Below, piece after piece: positions 21,685 through 31,519 of a stretch of DNA of 64,000 nt; the stretch's first letter is position 1; each line of letters begins with the position of its first letter. The stretch is from NCBI GenBank assembly GCA_024114885.1, contig CP099424.1:434001-498000 (forward strand). Reading direction: 5' to 3'. Position numbers and translations under genes: made by a program. Source of the DNA: Septoria linicola (Eukaryota; Ascomycota; Dothideomycetes; Mycosphaerellales; Mycosphaerellaceae). The notes beneath the pieces are model-generated. The model saw only the letters and a list, made by a program, of their open reading frames with translations. It searched no databases and was not told the origin of the DNA.

Positions 21685-24063
21685 CTAGCCAGCTCGCTGC
21701 ACCACGGCGGGACGAAAGCCCTTGGGTACCGAATTGGTCTTTGCGGACTTTGCTGGTGCAAGCGGTTCACGCGCACTGCCACTGACAAAGGAGTGCCGCA
21801 GCGCGTCCTTTGGCTTGATTCGCTTTTCCGGATCGAGCTGCAAGCATTTGTCGAGCAAGTCTACGAATGCACTGTGCAGCTTCAGCTGATTGGTGTCCAT
21901 CTTTTTGACGTTCGCGCTCAATCTAGACTTCAGGTCCTTGCCTGTAACACCCTGAGAGAAGTGCATTGGTTTTGGTACGATGTTGCCAGTCATCTTGTCC
22001 CGCTCGAGTCCGTGGAAGACGAATTGCTCATCAAAGTAGTTGCCCGCGAGTTGAGATTTCTTGATCAGACGGTTGGGTAGCTTACCGCGGCACTCTTGGA
22101 TGACGCGCAGCATGTTGTTGTTGTCCGCGCCATTGAAAAGAATGCGACCAGTGTACAACTCGTACAGAGTGCAGCCAATAGACCACATATCGATAGCGTA
22201 ATCAAACTCCATGCCCATGATGACTTCAGGTGCACGATAGAATCGTGACACGAGGTAGGGGGTCAGCTCCGCGTCCTGCTGGAGTGTGGCAGTACCGAAG
22301 TCACAAATCTTAACCAACTTATTGTCGCTGCTCACCAGAATATTGTCTGGCTTCAGATCCGCGTGCAGAACTTCCGTGTTCTTCATGTGCAGTAAGGCCA
22401 GGAACATCTGGCGAGCGTAAATCTGAATGGCCTCTGGATTGATGCCAATGTCTCGGCCGAACTTCTTGAGCGTCTCACGAAGATCCATCTCCAAGCCTTC
22501 GAACACAAGACACAGATGCCCCTTGTGCATGAAATCTGCAAGCAGCCGAATGATGCACTTCTTGTCTTCTGGATCTGCCTCGTTCAGGCGGTTGAGGAAC
22601 TGCATTTCCTTCTGGCCAGCCTTAAACATCGTATCGTTGCGACATGCGATCTTGATAGCCACTTTCTTGCCGCTCTGCGCATCCGCTGCCCGCACCACAG
22701 TTGCAAACGTACCTTTACCAATTTGTTGCTCCACAGCGTAACGGCCGTCGAGCAGCTCGCCATTGATGATACGATAGTGTCCGTCAGGGTAGTCCCAGTT
22801 GTCGAGAAGGCTTTCATCGAGCGCCTTGGCCTGCTTCGGGGCATTGCTGGTTGCTGGTGCATCGTCCGCGGCAAACATGTCATCATCGTCATCAGCGAAC
22901 ATATCAAATTCATCAGCGGGTTTCTGAGCTGCGACAGAAGCCTTAACGGTCGATACTTGCTCGTTGGCTGCATCTTCCATTTGCTCCTGACGTTTATGGT
23001 CTGGGCGGTCCTCGTTCATATCTTGGTTCGGGTCATAATCGGCAGCCGACTGACCATGATCCTCATTTGCATCGAGTTCAATGGGATTCACAAGATCTGC
23101 ATCTGTGATTATGGCGGGCGAACCTGGCGAGGCAGGTGAGCCTGGGTATGAAACGTCCATCGGAGTGCGAGGAGAATTGATCGACGATGGTGGTGACTGT
23201 GGTGCTGAACCATGACCACTGCTCTCGTTGTAAGGAGTCGTAGCAGTCGAGGGCAGGTTGCTCTCGAGTGTCGTCCGCAGGAGAGAATCACTTGCGGATG
23301 CTGCTGCGTGCTTCTTTCTGATCGCCTCGCGCTTCTTCCGGCGTTCTTCGATCAGCTCAGCATCCGATAACTGCTTGACAGGCTCTGCAGGCTCTTCGGT
23401 CGGCTCACTGTAATGGCAGGCATTAGTGCTACTATCTGTTGTTCCTTGAAATGCCAGGACTAACCTTGCCTTGACTTCGGCCTCTGGCTTGCCTGATTTC
23501 TGTGTCCCATCGGTTGACATATCATTTTGCTTGCTGACGGCCTCTGACCCAGCACCAGCCTGAGCCGAAGATCTGCTGACAGGCCGGGCGTTGTTGTTCG
23601 AAGCCCGGTACGGAGAGCGACTGCGATCGCGGCTGCCGTACGAGTCGCGCGTATCTGCTCGTGGGCGCCCACCGCGTCTATCGTCTGGAGATGTTCGCGA
23701 GGGCTCTTCGTACACTTTGTGCCGCCGTGGGTCGCTGCTGCCTCTGCCGTAGTGATCGTCCTGCCGACGTCGTTTCTCGCGCCCGCTGTCTCTGTCTGCA
23801 CGATATGGCGATCTCGAACCTGAGCGGTCTCTCCTGAATGGCGACCTAGACCGTTCGCGTTCCTTGCCATAACCCGTAAAATGTGCACTCAGATCACTCA
23901 TCAAGGCGCGTCTGCCGGCAGGTTGCGAAGGCCGAGATGAAGACGAATGTCTGGCCGAGTTGTTAACACTGGTGCTTGTGCGGTACGATGTGTTCTTTGT
24001 GACCTTCTCCCCGTCCTCGCTGCTGACTTCGCCGTCGGACAGCGAAAGCGATCGTGGGCGCAT
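21685..24063 (-). CDS. PRP4: Prp4-type pre-mRNA splicing kinase, 2 exons, about 773 aa
   Basis: Spliceosome-associated dual-specificity kinase family (S. pombe Prp4, human PRPF4B). The start is the ATG at 24063. The N-terminal half is RS-rich (RSRSPFRR, RSRSPYR) with basic and acidic tracts. A 57-nt intron (23464-23408; GTTAGT, CACTAATG, TACAG) is a multiple of three and stop-free, so the frame also reads through it. Spliced numbering: glycine loop GKGTFA at about 430-435, VAIK Lys at about 452, HADLKPDN (HAD at about 548-550; H-A-D replaces H-R-D as in Prp4 kinases), DFG at about 569-571, and SRFYRAPE in the activation segment. The last 30 residues after RHSFVS are not conserved in my memory of the family, so the exact C-terminus is less sure. 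Confidence 0.93.
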   Translation of the reverse strand: MRPRSLSLSDGEVSSEDGEKVTKNTSYRTSTSVNNSARHSSSSRPSQPAGRRALMSDLSAHFTGYGKERERSRSPFRRDRSGSRSPYRADRDSGREKRRRQDDHYGRGSSDPRRHKVYEEPSRTSPDDRRGGRPRADTRDSYGSRDRSRSPYRASNNNARPVSRSSAQAGAGSEAVSKQNDMSTDGTQKSGKPEAEVKARLVLAFQGTTDSSTNACHYSEPTEEPAEPVKQLSDAELIEERRKKREAIRKKHAAASASDSLLRTTLESNLPSTATTPYNESSGHGSAPQSPPSSINSPRTPMDVSYPGSPASPGSPAIITDADLVNPIELDANEDHGQSAADYDPNQDMNEDRPDHKRQEQMEDAANEQVSTVKASVAAQKPADEFDMFADDDDDMFAADDAPATSNAPKQAKALDESLLDNWDYPDGHYRIINGELLDGRYAVEQQIGKGTFATVVRAADAQSGKKVAIKIACRNDTMFKAGQKEMQFLNRLNEADPEDKKCIIRLLADFMHKGHLCLVFEGLEMDLRETLKKFGRDIGINPEAIQIYARQMFLALLHMKNTEVLHADLKPDNILVSSDNKLVKICDFGTATLQQDAELTPYLVSRFYRAPEVIMGMEFDYAIDMWSIGCTLYELYTGRILFNGADNNNMLRVIQECRGKLPNRLIKKSQLAGNYFDEQFVFHGLERDKMTGNIVPKPMHFSQGVTGKDLKSRLSANVKKMDTNQLKLHSAFVDLLDKCLQLDPEKRIKPKDALRHSFVSGSAREPLAPAKSAKTNSVPKGFRPAVVQRAG

Positions 24064-25173
24064 CTTGTGTCCTCTACTGCTCGTGCTTCTTTACCAAGAC
24101 GACGCCCTGCGCACACGGAAATTGTGGGTGGAAAAGTGTTAGCGTATCTGTCCCTAATCTGCAATGTCTCGTGCTTTTGGCCCGCCTGCGCAGAACCAGC
24201 TTGGATGGCAATCTCACAGGACTGATGTGTGCGCAACAGTGCTGGTGGCGCGGTCGTCTTCCAGCAGCGACGCTGAAGAAGTTGTCGATGTCAGAAGAGA
24301 GGAGCGCTCTTGCTCTTGCGCGTCGTGATGAAGTGCGAAGTCGCTATCAGTGACGAGAAATCGATTGCAACAGCGGAGGTCGGCACTTTCGACGTGCCAA
24401 GCTTCAACCTCACATGACTCGTGCTTGTACAACTTCACTCGATGCCATCTTCTTCCCTCGCACCACATGTCCAATTCGCTGTGTGGCCTGATTCTTCTCC
24501 TACCGCACGGTGTGGTATATCGTGAGTTAAATGGCCCCTGCGCTCGTCGCCTTCTGCGGTGTCCAGATTCCCGCTTGCTCACGTCTTCGTAGCTGAACCT
24601 CCTTCTCACGTCTGCGATAGATCATATTTGCGACGGGACTAACGTTCGAGGAAGGGTGGCACGCTACCTGTTACGCCTAAGGATGAAGACGTCTCGCCTT
24701 GAATAGGGAACCAAAGCTACTTCAGCTAATTGCGCAGATGTACCTCATCAGATGCAGCCTCAAGACCCACGGAGGATTTCCAGATCAAGTAATCACATCA
24801 CGTTCCTGTTTTCTATTAGCATCGGATCACATTCGGGACCCGTCTACATGTACTCCATGGGGCATGATGTACACCTACTCGGCAGTCTCATCAGCCCTAC
24901 CATATTCACCTATCTCGAACGAAGGCTTGTTTCAACAACATCGGCCATCTTCAATGGGAAGAGATCGGTGTCAACCAAAGACCGTAAAGGATGTAGGTGA
25001 GGACTAGTAAGTATATAACGATCATCGTTTTGCCTCGAAACCATCTCCAAATTCATCATCTCCAGTTCAGTACTGTACAAACACTTTTGGATCTGGCATC
25101 CACATCACATTCCTTCATACTACTGCTTCAAAATTCACCATATTCCGCAAATACAAAGCACAGCTACGCGAAC
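24064..25173. promoter_or_regulatory. Divergent region between PRP4 and secreted-protein gene
   Basis: 1.1 kb between divergent starts. A TATATAA element lies at 25012-25018, about 155 bp before the plus-strand ATG, and could be its TATA box. A minus frame at 24214-24609 is Arg-rich and unsupported. Confidence 0.4.
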
Positions 25174-26082
25174 ATGAAGTCCTCCACAATCTTCTCTGGC
25201 CTCGTCGCCATCGCAAGCGCTGCACCATTCCCTCCAACCACCGTCGCAGGCTATCCAGCTCCGACTGCGCTGCCCACAGGCCAACTTCCACCAAGTTTCT
25301 CATCTGGAGGCTTCCCACTTGCTCCAACAAATGGGAGCCTGCCTCTCAGCCCGCCGTGCCCTACAGCGCAGCCACCAAAGCCATTCGGCATTACGCCGCC
25401 TTATCCTGGTGCTGCGCCGACTGGCTCTCCTGTGGACAAGCATCAGCTTGGTGGACTTGAAGGTGGTTCGTTCCCAAGTCTTTCACTTCCTGCCGGAGGA
25501 CTTGAAGGACTTGGGGGCAGCGCAAGCCCGACTGGCGTCAGCTCTGGCTCGGGAACAGGATCTGGTAGTGGATTTGGTGGACTTGGATCTGGCACAGGCA
25601 GTTCTGGCCTCGGTGGCCTCGGTGGAAGCTCTGGTCTTGGAGGTCTTGGAGGAGTCGGCTCTGGTACAAGCTCAGGCTCAGGACTTGGAGGCTTGGGCAC
25701 AAATTCAGGATCTGACTCGAGTGGAGTCGGCTCAAGCTCCGGCGCAGGTCTCGGTGGACTCAGCGGGCTCGGCGGAAGCTCTGGCGGGCTCGCAGGTCTT
25801 GGATCTGGCAGCGGCAGCGGCAGTCTGCCAACTGGCCTGTCTGGATCAGGCTCGGGTCTCGAAGGCCTCTCCGGTCTGAGCGGCTTCGGCAAACGTGATG
25901 CACAACTCGAAGGACTTCCATCTCTTGCTCTTCCAAGCTTCGACGTTCCAACTGGAGTCGGTGCTGGCTCTGGAGCTTTGCCAACTGGTGGTTTCGGCTC
26001 TGGCTCTGGTATTGCCTTGCCCACGCCAACAGCTGGCGACGATGAGCCAGGGCGCGCGATATCTGACGCCCGCCACGCCTAA
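25174..26082 (+). CDS. Secreted Gly/Ser/Leu-rich repetitive protein, 302 aa
   Basis: The start is the ATG at 25174 (CGAACATGAAG), because it begins a good signal peptide (MKSSTIFSGLVAIASAAP); the frame is open further upstream through leader sequence. After a Pro-rich segment (20-90), residues 100-245 are low-complexity repeats of GLGGLGxGSGSS type. A dibasic KR (FGKRDAQ) near residue 237 is a likely Kex2-type processing site. A second Leu/Pro/Gly block follows. No Cys-rich or catalytic domain is present. It could be a cell-wall or extracellular matrix structural protein, or a precursor cleaved into peptides. Function is unassigned. Confidence 0.75.
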   Translation: MKSSTIFSGLVAIASAAPFPPTTVAGYPAPTALPTGQLPPSFSSGGFPLAPTNGSLPLSPPCPTAQPPKPFGITPPYPGAAPTGSPVDKHQLGGLEGGSFPSLSLPAGGLEGLGGSASPTGVSSGSGTGSGSGFGGLGSGTGSSGLGGLGGSSGLGGLGGVGSGTSSGSGLGGLGTNSGSDSSGVGSSSGAGLGGLSGLGGSSGGLAGLGSGSGSGSLPTGLSGSGSGLEGLSGLSGFGKRDAQLEGLPSLALPSFDVPTGVGAGSGALPTGGFGSGSGIALPTPTAGDDEPGRAISDARHA

Positions 26083-26310
26083 ATGATTCCGAAGCGATCG
26101 TATTGCTTGGAATTGAGGATTGAAGGCAGGGTGCATTTTGGCTTACACCACTCATCGCTGTTCGAGCAATAAGCAACCCCAGAGTCTGGCGAGAGCACGA
26201 ATTCACAACATCCTACACAGAGCTAGCGGGCCTAGCTTATGCAATTTCAAAAGAGTTTCATAAGGTGCGCGCAAGGACCGTCCTGTTAGAGCCCTCTTCA
26301 CACCCAAGCT

Positions 26311-27347
26311 ATGCAGGTTCTCCCAACAGTGATTCTGACGAGATTGTCCTCTGAAGTAGTTGTGGCGCGCACCTGTCCTGAACGGCGTGATTTAAGTTTA
26401 GGCTTGCATATCGAGGCCGGGAGGGCGGAGGCGCAGACCAGACCTCTCATCTCGACACAGGCTGAACATACGCAAAGCTCGGGACCCATGGACCGTGTGA
26501 CAAAGATTCAACCAGACTATACTAGACCCTTGCTTGACGTCTTTCGCGAAGCCACATTGCTAGCTCTGGAAGGTGCGACAGATCTCCAAATACTACTGTT
26601 GGCCCAACTAATGGTGCCACTACCGGAAGCACTGCTTGATCAGTGGTCATCTTGGGTGCCCAGATACCACGAAAGTAATGGACTCGTGATACTCCCGATA
26701 GGAAGTGGCAACGTAAACCCCGGCGTGAAGCCACACTATAGTCTCGACGCTAGCGGTGAGACTATTTTAAAGGTCCGGGGACTCTGTGTACAGAGTATCA
26801 AGGCAATCAAAGTGGCTGACCAATGGCAAGTTGATATAGTAGAGGACTTCCTCAGAAGGCTATGGACCCTACCGCGAAGTTGGCAAATTCAAGATCTGGT
26901 GAGTCTGCTAAAATTATGCGGGCTCCCCGAGAAGTACTTGTCTGATCTTGGGGCTTAACTGCTCGAACACATAGGTGAAGATGTTCCTGAATACTCAGAA
27001 CTCCTCGAAGATGTTGTGTCTGGATGTGAGGATTGAGGGGCAATGCGAGCACGTTCCAAGATGCCCTTCTCCAAAACATCGAATATTGGAAAGATGAAAG
27101 ATCATGCTGCATCGTGGAACTCGACGATGGCAGATTTGCTCGAGCCACAAGTGGACTAGTGAAGCCGGGCGATCACATATGCATCTTGCTCGGTTGGGAC
27201 GCACCCATTGTGCTTCGGCCTTATGGCGAGCACTAGAAGCTTCGAGGCCTCGCGAATGTGCCTGGAATCATGGGAGGAGAGTACATTCAACAGCTGAAGG
27301 ACCAAGATCGCCTGGAGGTTGAGACGGTCACCTTTGCCATCAGCTGA
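26311..27347 (+). pseudogene. Decayed HET-family (heterokaryon incompatibility) fragment
   Basis: The part from 26488 reads like the middle and C-terminal region of fungal HET-domain proteins: DVFREATLLALEGATDLQILLL, a xxSWVPRY segment, and then, in another frame at 27033-27236, GRFARATSGLVKPGDHICILLG, the usual hydrophobic C-terminal block. That second frame is cut by TAG at 27234-27236, but after it the same frame continues with matching family sequence (NVPGIMGGEY) to a TGA at 27345-27347. The N-terminal HET domain is absent upstream. A GTGAGT...CATAG intron-like pair (26899-26974) exists but does not repair the frame. Truncation, frameshift and an internal stop indicate a dead relic. Family assignment is from motif memory. 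Confidence 0.6.
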
Positions 27348-28228
27348 GGTCGAGCTGCCAAAACACCACTCGATCCAGCAGCACTTATGTCATGAAGGTC
27401 AAAGGTTTTCAGACACTAGAGCTCGTCGCTTTTCTTGGTGTATTGCGACCAGGCTAGCAAAAGTTGCACGATCTCGTGCATTTTCGACGCGTTACGTCCG
27501 AACACTGCAGGAAAGAAGAGCAGAAAGCAGACCTGAACAGATGATTAGGTCTTTTCTTACCTCAACAGTCAGTCGTGTAAAATCATCGAAGGACTGCGCA
27601 ATGTGCAAGTTACAACCGGAGCGACCTTGAGTAGCACAGTACTCTCGATGTCGCAGCAGACAACAGACCAAGGTTGATTCGTCTCTCATCCTCGAAGCGA
27701 AAGCTACGCAGTCAGCAATATTTCACGTCACATACCAAATTGTCGATCTCGCTGCATTCCAGCACCGAATGCCACAACTTCGACGCAGGACATAGAGCCG
27801 ATCTGACCGAGAGAGGACACCTTCGGCGTTTGTGTTCACAGACAGGGCACTTCAGAAGTCGTAACAACCTTCTCTGGTATCCCCACATACTACCGCGCTG
27901 TACCACCACTCTCCGAAAGCCAAGTCGAATCAAGATATTGGTACCCAACCCTCAAGCTTTATTGTCTCCATCCACATCAGCAAATCCGTAACGACCTCAA
28001 GTAGCTGACACACACAATCAATGCCGCAAACGTAGCAACATGTGTCATTTACTGCTCAGCGCACAAAGCACATAACGCCTCCTCACCCACTCCCTCTCTC
28101 CTTTCCTTCCTGCCTCTCTTTCTTCTCAGCCTTTCTCGCCCTCGCCGCCTTCAATCGAACACAATCTCCAAGACAAGACATACACGCGCAAGACATCAAT
28201 CTCCGCACACCAACACGACACAGCAAAA
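27348..28228. other. Intergenic with CT-rich leader before small secreted protein
   Basis: No gene is supportable. A strongly pyrimidine-rich tract at about 28079-28150 lies 80-150 bp before the next ATG and looks like the CT-rich core-promoter or leader element common in filamentous fungi. Confidence 0.4.
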
Positions 28229-28519
28229 ATGGTCCACTTCCTCCCCACCATCACGCTGATCCTCAGCACCCTCACCCTCCTCATCTCCGCCTCTCCACTC
28301 CCACTCTCAATCTCGCCACCAGATACCCCAATAGACAACCTCCCCGGCCACCCAATAAACACCATCCTCACCTCCCCACAGGGACCTTCTCCATTCTCGG
28401 ACAACAACGGCAAGAACGGCAAGAAAACGACAACGGAGCTCACTCCACGCAAAGACTGCGTTCCGCTTATCTCCGGTTTCGCGTGTTTGTTTGCTAAGAA
28501 GCAGTGTGATTGTGCCTAG
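28229..28519 (+). CDS. Small secreted protein with C-terminal cysteines, 96 aa
   Basis: A compact frame starts in an AAAATGG context. Residues 1-22 form a hydrophobic signal peptide (MVHFLPTITLILSTLTLLIS). The middle is Pro/Ser/Asn rich. Four cysteines occur in the last 22 residues (DCVPLISGFACLFAKKQCDC), enough for two disulphides. Such size and layout match candidate secreted effectors or antimicrobial-type peptides, but I recognise no family. A CT-rich tract upstream supports a real promoter. It lies beside the HET relic and near another secreted protein gene. Confidence 0.6.
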   Translation: MVHFLPTITLILSTLTLLISASPLPLSISPPDTPIDNLPGHPINTILTSPQGPSPFSDNNGKNGKKTTTELTPRKDCVPLISGFACLFAKKQCDCA

Positions 28520-29089
28520 AAGACGTGATCGACATGGTCCTGGAGGGGTGAAGAGGGAATGGAGGCAAAGAGGAGTGGCAGGAGGGATGGATGGGGGAAG
28601 GCATAGATGACTCGATGTGTGGAAAGCAGGAGCTGGGACGGGGGACAGGCCAGCAAATCCTCGCAAACCCGAACGCAGCTTTCACTGTTCAGTAAAGTGG
28701 AAGAAGAGAGGCGGATGTTGCCAATATTTGTGCTAAGGGAATGGGTGCTCAGGTTCTGCTTCGCCATGGAGCGAGATGATGATTAGTTGGGATGGAGCAG
28801 GTCGGATTCGCAGTGCGGTGATGTGTGTATGATTTGAAGAAGCCCCGATATGGGATACCGGGTCGTGAGCTGTGGGTTGAGAGTCTGCGTAGAAGATCTG
28901 TAGAAAGAGCGCCAGATCTGCCGAAGGCTGAGAAAGAAGCAGCGCTTCTCTCGCGCACATTGATACCTCTTCTATCGTAGTCACAGCATCCCTTCTACGT
29001 CGATATCTGTTCGACATTTTCCAATTCGTTCCACCTGAACGCCAGCGCTATACTCATATCAATACAATCCATCATCAGCATGCTACCCT
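28520..29089. other. Intergenic, one doubtful 94-codon minus frame
   Basis: A minus frame at 28733-29017 begins with an ATG only 72 bp beyond the ARP5 stop. It has no domain, so I leave it uncalled. The rest is the presumed 3' UTR of both flanking genes. Confidence 0.35.
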
Positions 29090-31345
29090 TCACGTGAAGA
29101 CATTACCCAGATTATGCTCTCTGAGGTACTCCCCGCCCTTCTCTGCCCATTCCTCTTTCGTAACAAAGCTCGACCTGCTCTCCTTCGAGCTCGCCCACTT
29201 AGCCGCACCTTTCCAGGCGTCGAGCACAGGATCATGTGCTCTGCGTACGCTGAGTTGTACTTCACTTGGCAGAACAGCTCGGAGTTCGTTTTGTAGTCTT
29301 TCTTCGAAGTTTTGAAACATGGTGTATCCGCCAGTCACGAAGACGTCCTTCAAGATGTCATTACGAGCAGGGTGGGAGGCGAGCCGTTGCATGAGGATAT
29401 CCTCGGCAATCTCGACAAGACCGGCTTGGTCGACACCTGCTATGCTGGGTTGGAACAGGACTTCTGGTACTCGTATTCGCTCGACGTTGAGATGAAACTG
29501 GTTGCTTTCTCGTGCGGTTTCAGGGTCGAACGGATATGGTCCTCGCGTGAAAGCGTGCACTAAGCTCTTCGTCCAGTCCTTTTGCTGCTCGAGCGTGCTT
29601 TCAATGGTAAAGTCAGGATCGTGTTGCAGTAATTGTGCCTCGATGGTCTTGAGCTGTCCTGGAAAGTCCTCTTCCTCATCTTCTTCATCGTCCTCCTTGC
29701 CTGCCTGGATCTCGCGATAGACCATCCAATCGTCATCGTCGGCGCCAAAGCCATCGTCGTCGTTACCGCCACGCCTTCGCTTCTTGGTGGGCTGATCGGA
29801 AGCAAGATTTGCGATCTGCTTCATCCGCAATTGCGCCGCCTGAGATTTGCGGTTTCCGAGTTCCGCCTTGAGTCGCTCACGTTCCTTCATCTTCTGTATC
29901 ACCGCTTGACGTGCTGCACGTCGCTCTTCCACCCAGCCTTCCAGATCTGCTTCTCTTCGTAGGTCGTCTTGTCTCTGCAGTTCGGCTTGACGCGCCTTTT
30001 CTGCTTCCTTCTCAGCCTTCGCTCTGGCGCGTGCATCATGGTTTGCTTTCAACAACTTTTGCTGCCTCTTGGCCTTGATGCCTTCTTCATCGAGATCGGC
30101 ATCTGGAATGTCTAGCAGAGGATAGGTAGGCTCCTCGACAACTTCCTCCTCCAGATCTCCCACATCCTTGTTCCGTTGCTTCCGTATACTCTTCTCCATC
30201 TCAATGATGCGCTTATTCAGCTGATTTTCGTCTTTGAACTCTTCATCGTCCAGAATCGCCCGAATCTCCTTCTTAGTCGTGGCATCTGCAATCTGTTGCT
30301 GCACCTGCTTGTAGTACTCAACTTCTTCCTCCTTCCGGATCAGCTTTTCCAGTCGCATCTTCGCAGCCTGTTCCTGCAATCGCCTGCCACCCTCGCGTCT
30401 CTTCTCCTCGGCTCGCTGGAGTTCCTCCTCAGTCTTTTGCACGACTTCCTTCTCTTGGAATGGAAGCTGCACGACATGATCTCGGTCCTCCAGTCCCGTC
30501 CAGTCCAGCATGCCCTTCATCTCGGAATCGTAGTCCTTGCTGATGTAGCAGTGCTGCTTGACCAGATCCTCAATCTGCGTCTCGTTCACCTTGCCTGTGC
30601 TCAACAGACCAGGATACTTGATCCTCAGTAGTCTCTCCAGGAAAGCCGCGCACTGTGCCCTCCCCCAGTCCAGTCTCGTAGCTGCACTGATCATGGGCTG
30701 CTTGTCCACGACAGGAATGAGATGCGTGCTCATGTTCGAGCTCGATACCACCAGCCCCGTGTTTCCTCCATTCTGGTGGTAGGTGAACAAGCTGTCTACG
30801 CCATATGCAACAGAAGGCACACCATACAGCTCGAACAGCACTTCACTCATGACTTTGCGCGTGTACTGTGTATTTGCCAGAGGTTCCGTCATGACGATGG
30901 GCCTGTCTATCGCGTTCTTCCCATTCTCGCCCAGACCCAATTTCAGGAACACATAATCCAGCACACCTTCCTGCACATCCCAATTGTTGACGATATTGCT
31001 GCCTGCTTCGTAGATGTGCTTCGCCTGACCCCTCGCCGTGCCGTCAAAGTAGATTTCCGAGCCAATGAAGTTCAGTTTGCGATTCAGCTTGCGATCGGTA
31101 TATCGTGCCATGAGAGGTGGGAAGAGCAGTCGCGGAGCAGCATCTGACTGCCAGCCGGCGCGTACTGCTGCAGAGCCATTGTCGATGACGATGGCGGTGT
31201 CGGGCGTGGACGAGCGGTAGGCAGAGGTCGATGGCTTGAGTTGGCCTTGGTAGGGCGGATCGCTGACGGTGAAGATGGTGGTCGGCGGAGGTTTGGGCGA
31301 GTTGCGGCCGTTGGTGGACACGAGAGGGACAGTGTAGTGGGGCAT
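29090..31345 (-). CDS. ARP5: Actin-related protein 5, INO80 complex subunit, 751 aa
   Basis: Single exon. Residues 51-65 (AIVIDNGSAAVRAGW) form the actin phosphate-1 loop, followed by actin-fold segments PIVMTEPLANTQYTRKVMSE and GVDSLFTYHQN. Residues of about 310-560 are a long charged insertion (EEELQRAEEKRREGGRRLQE and similar, then KKRRRGG and acidic runs), characteristic of Arp5. The C-terminal actin part includes DVFVTGGYTMFQNFEERL. Arp5 with Ies6 forms a nucleosome-contacting module of INO80; that is family knowledge. The 751-aa length agrees with Arp5 proteins. It shares a 174-bp promoter with the divergent membrane-protein gene. Confidence 0.95.
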   Translation of the reverse strand: MPHYTVPLVSTNGRNSPKPPPTTIFTVSDPPYQGQLKPSTSAYRSSTPDTAIVIDNGSAAVRAGWQSDAAPRLLFPPLMARYTDRKLNRKLNFIGSEIYFDGTARGQAKHIYEAGSNIVNNWDVQEGVLDYVFLKLGLGENGKNAIDRPIVMTEPLANTQYTRKVMSEVLFELYGVPSVAYGVDSLFTYHQNGGNTGLVVSSSNMSTHLIPVVDKQPMISAATRLDWGRAQCAAFLERLLRIKYPGLLSTGKVNETQIEDLVKQHCYISKDYDSEMKGMLDWTGLEDRDHVVQLPFQEKEVVQKTEEELQRAEEKRREGGRRLQEQAAKMRLEKLIRKEEEVEYYKQVQQQIADATTKKEIRAILDDEEFKDENQLNKRIIEMEKSIRKQRNKDVGDLEEEVVEEPTYPLLDIPDADLDEEGIKAKRQQKLLKANHDARARAKAEKEAEKARQAELQRQDDLRREADLEGWVEERRAARQAVIQKMKERERLKAELGNRKSQAAQLRMKQIANLASDQPTKKRRRGGNDDDGFGADDDDWMVYREIQAGKEDDEEDEEEDFPGQLKTIEAQLLQHDPDFTIESTLEQQKDWTKSLVHAFTRGPYPFDPETARESNQFHLNVERIRVPEVLFQPSIAGVDQAGLVEIAEDILMQRLASHPARNDILKDVFVTGGYTMFQNFEERLQNELRAVLPSEVQLSVRRAHDPVLDAWKGAAKWASSKESRSSFVTKEEWAEKGGEYLREHNLGNVFT

Positions 31346-31519
31346 CCTGATGATCCTTTGCGTGTGAATGCGCTATGGCATTATGTTGTTGTCTAGTTTG
31401 TCAAGTCTGGAGAATTCACCTACACGCTATCACATGATAGTATTACAGTATCACCTCTAAGTTACACTTCTCCGAGACATCTTGCTACCACTGTCACTAC
31501 AACACTGACTTGATTCACA
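31346..31519. promoter_or_regulatory. Short bidirectional promoter, ARP5 / membrane protein
   Basis: Only 174 bp separate the two divergent ATGs. It contains an inverted repeat CTATCA-CA-TGATAG at 31427-31440 (two GATA cores) in which CACATG is also an E-box-like site. Confidence 0.6.

Noticed and set aside
25443..26024. 193-codon Pro-rich minus frame
   Set aside because: Reverse complement of the Gly-rich secreted gene.
28733..29017. 94-codon minus frame just past the ARP5 stop
   Set aside because: It has no domain and only 72 bp for a promoter; I could not separate it from chance, though expression data could revive it.
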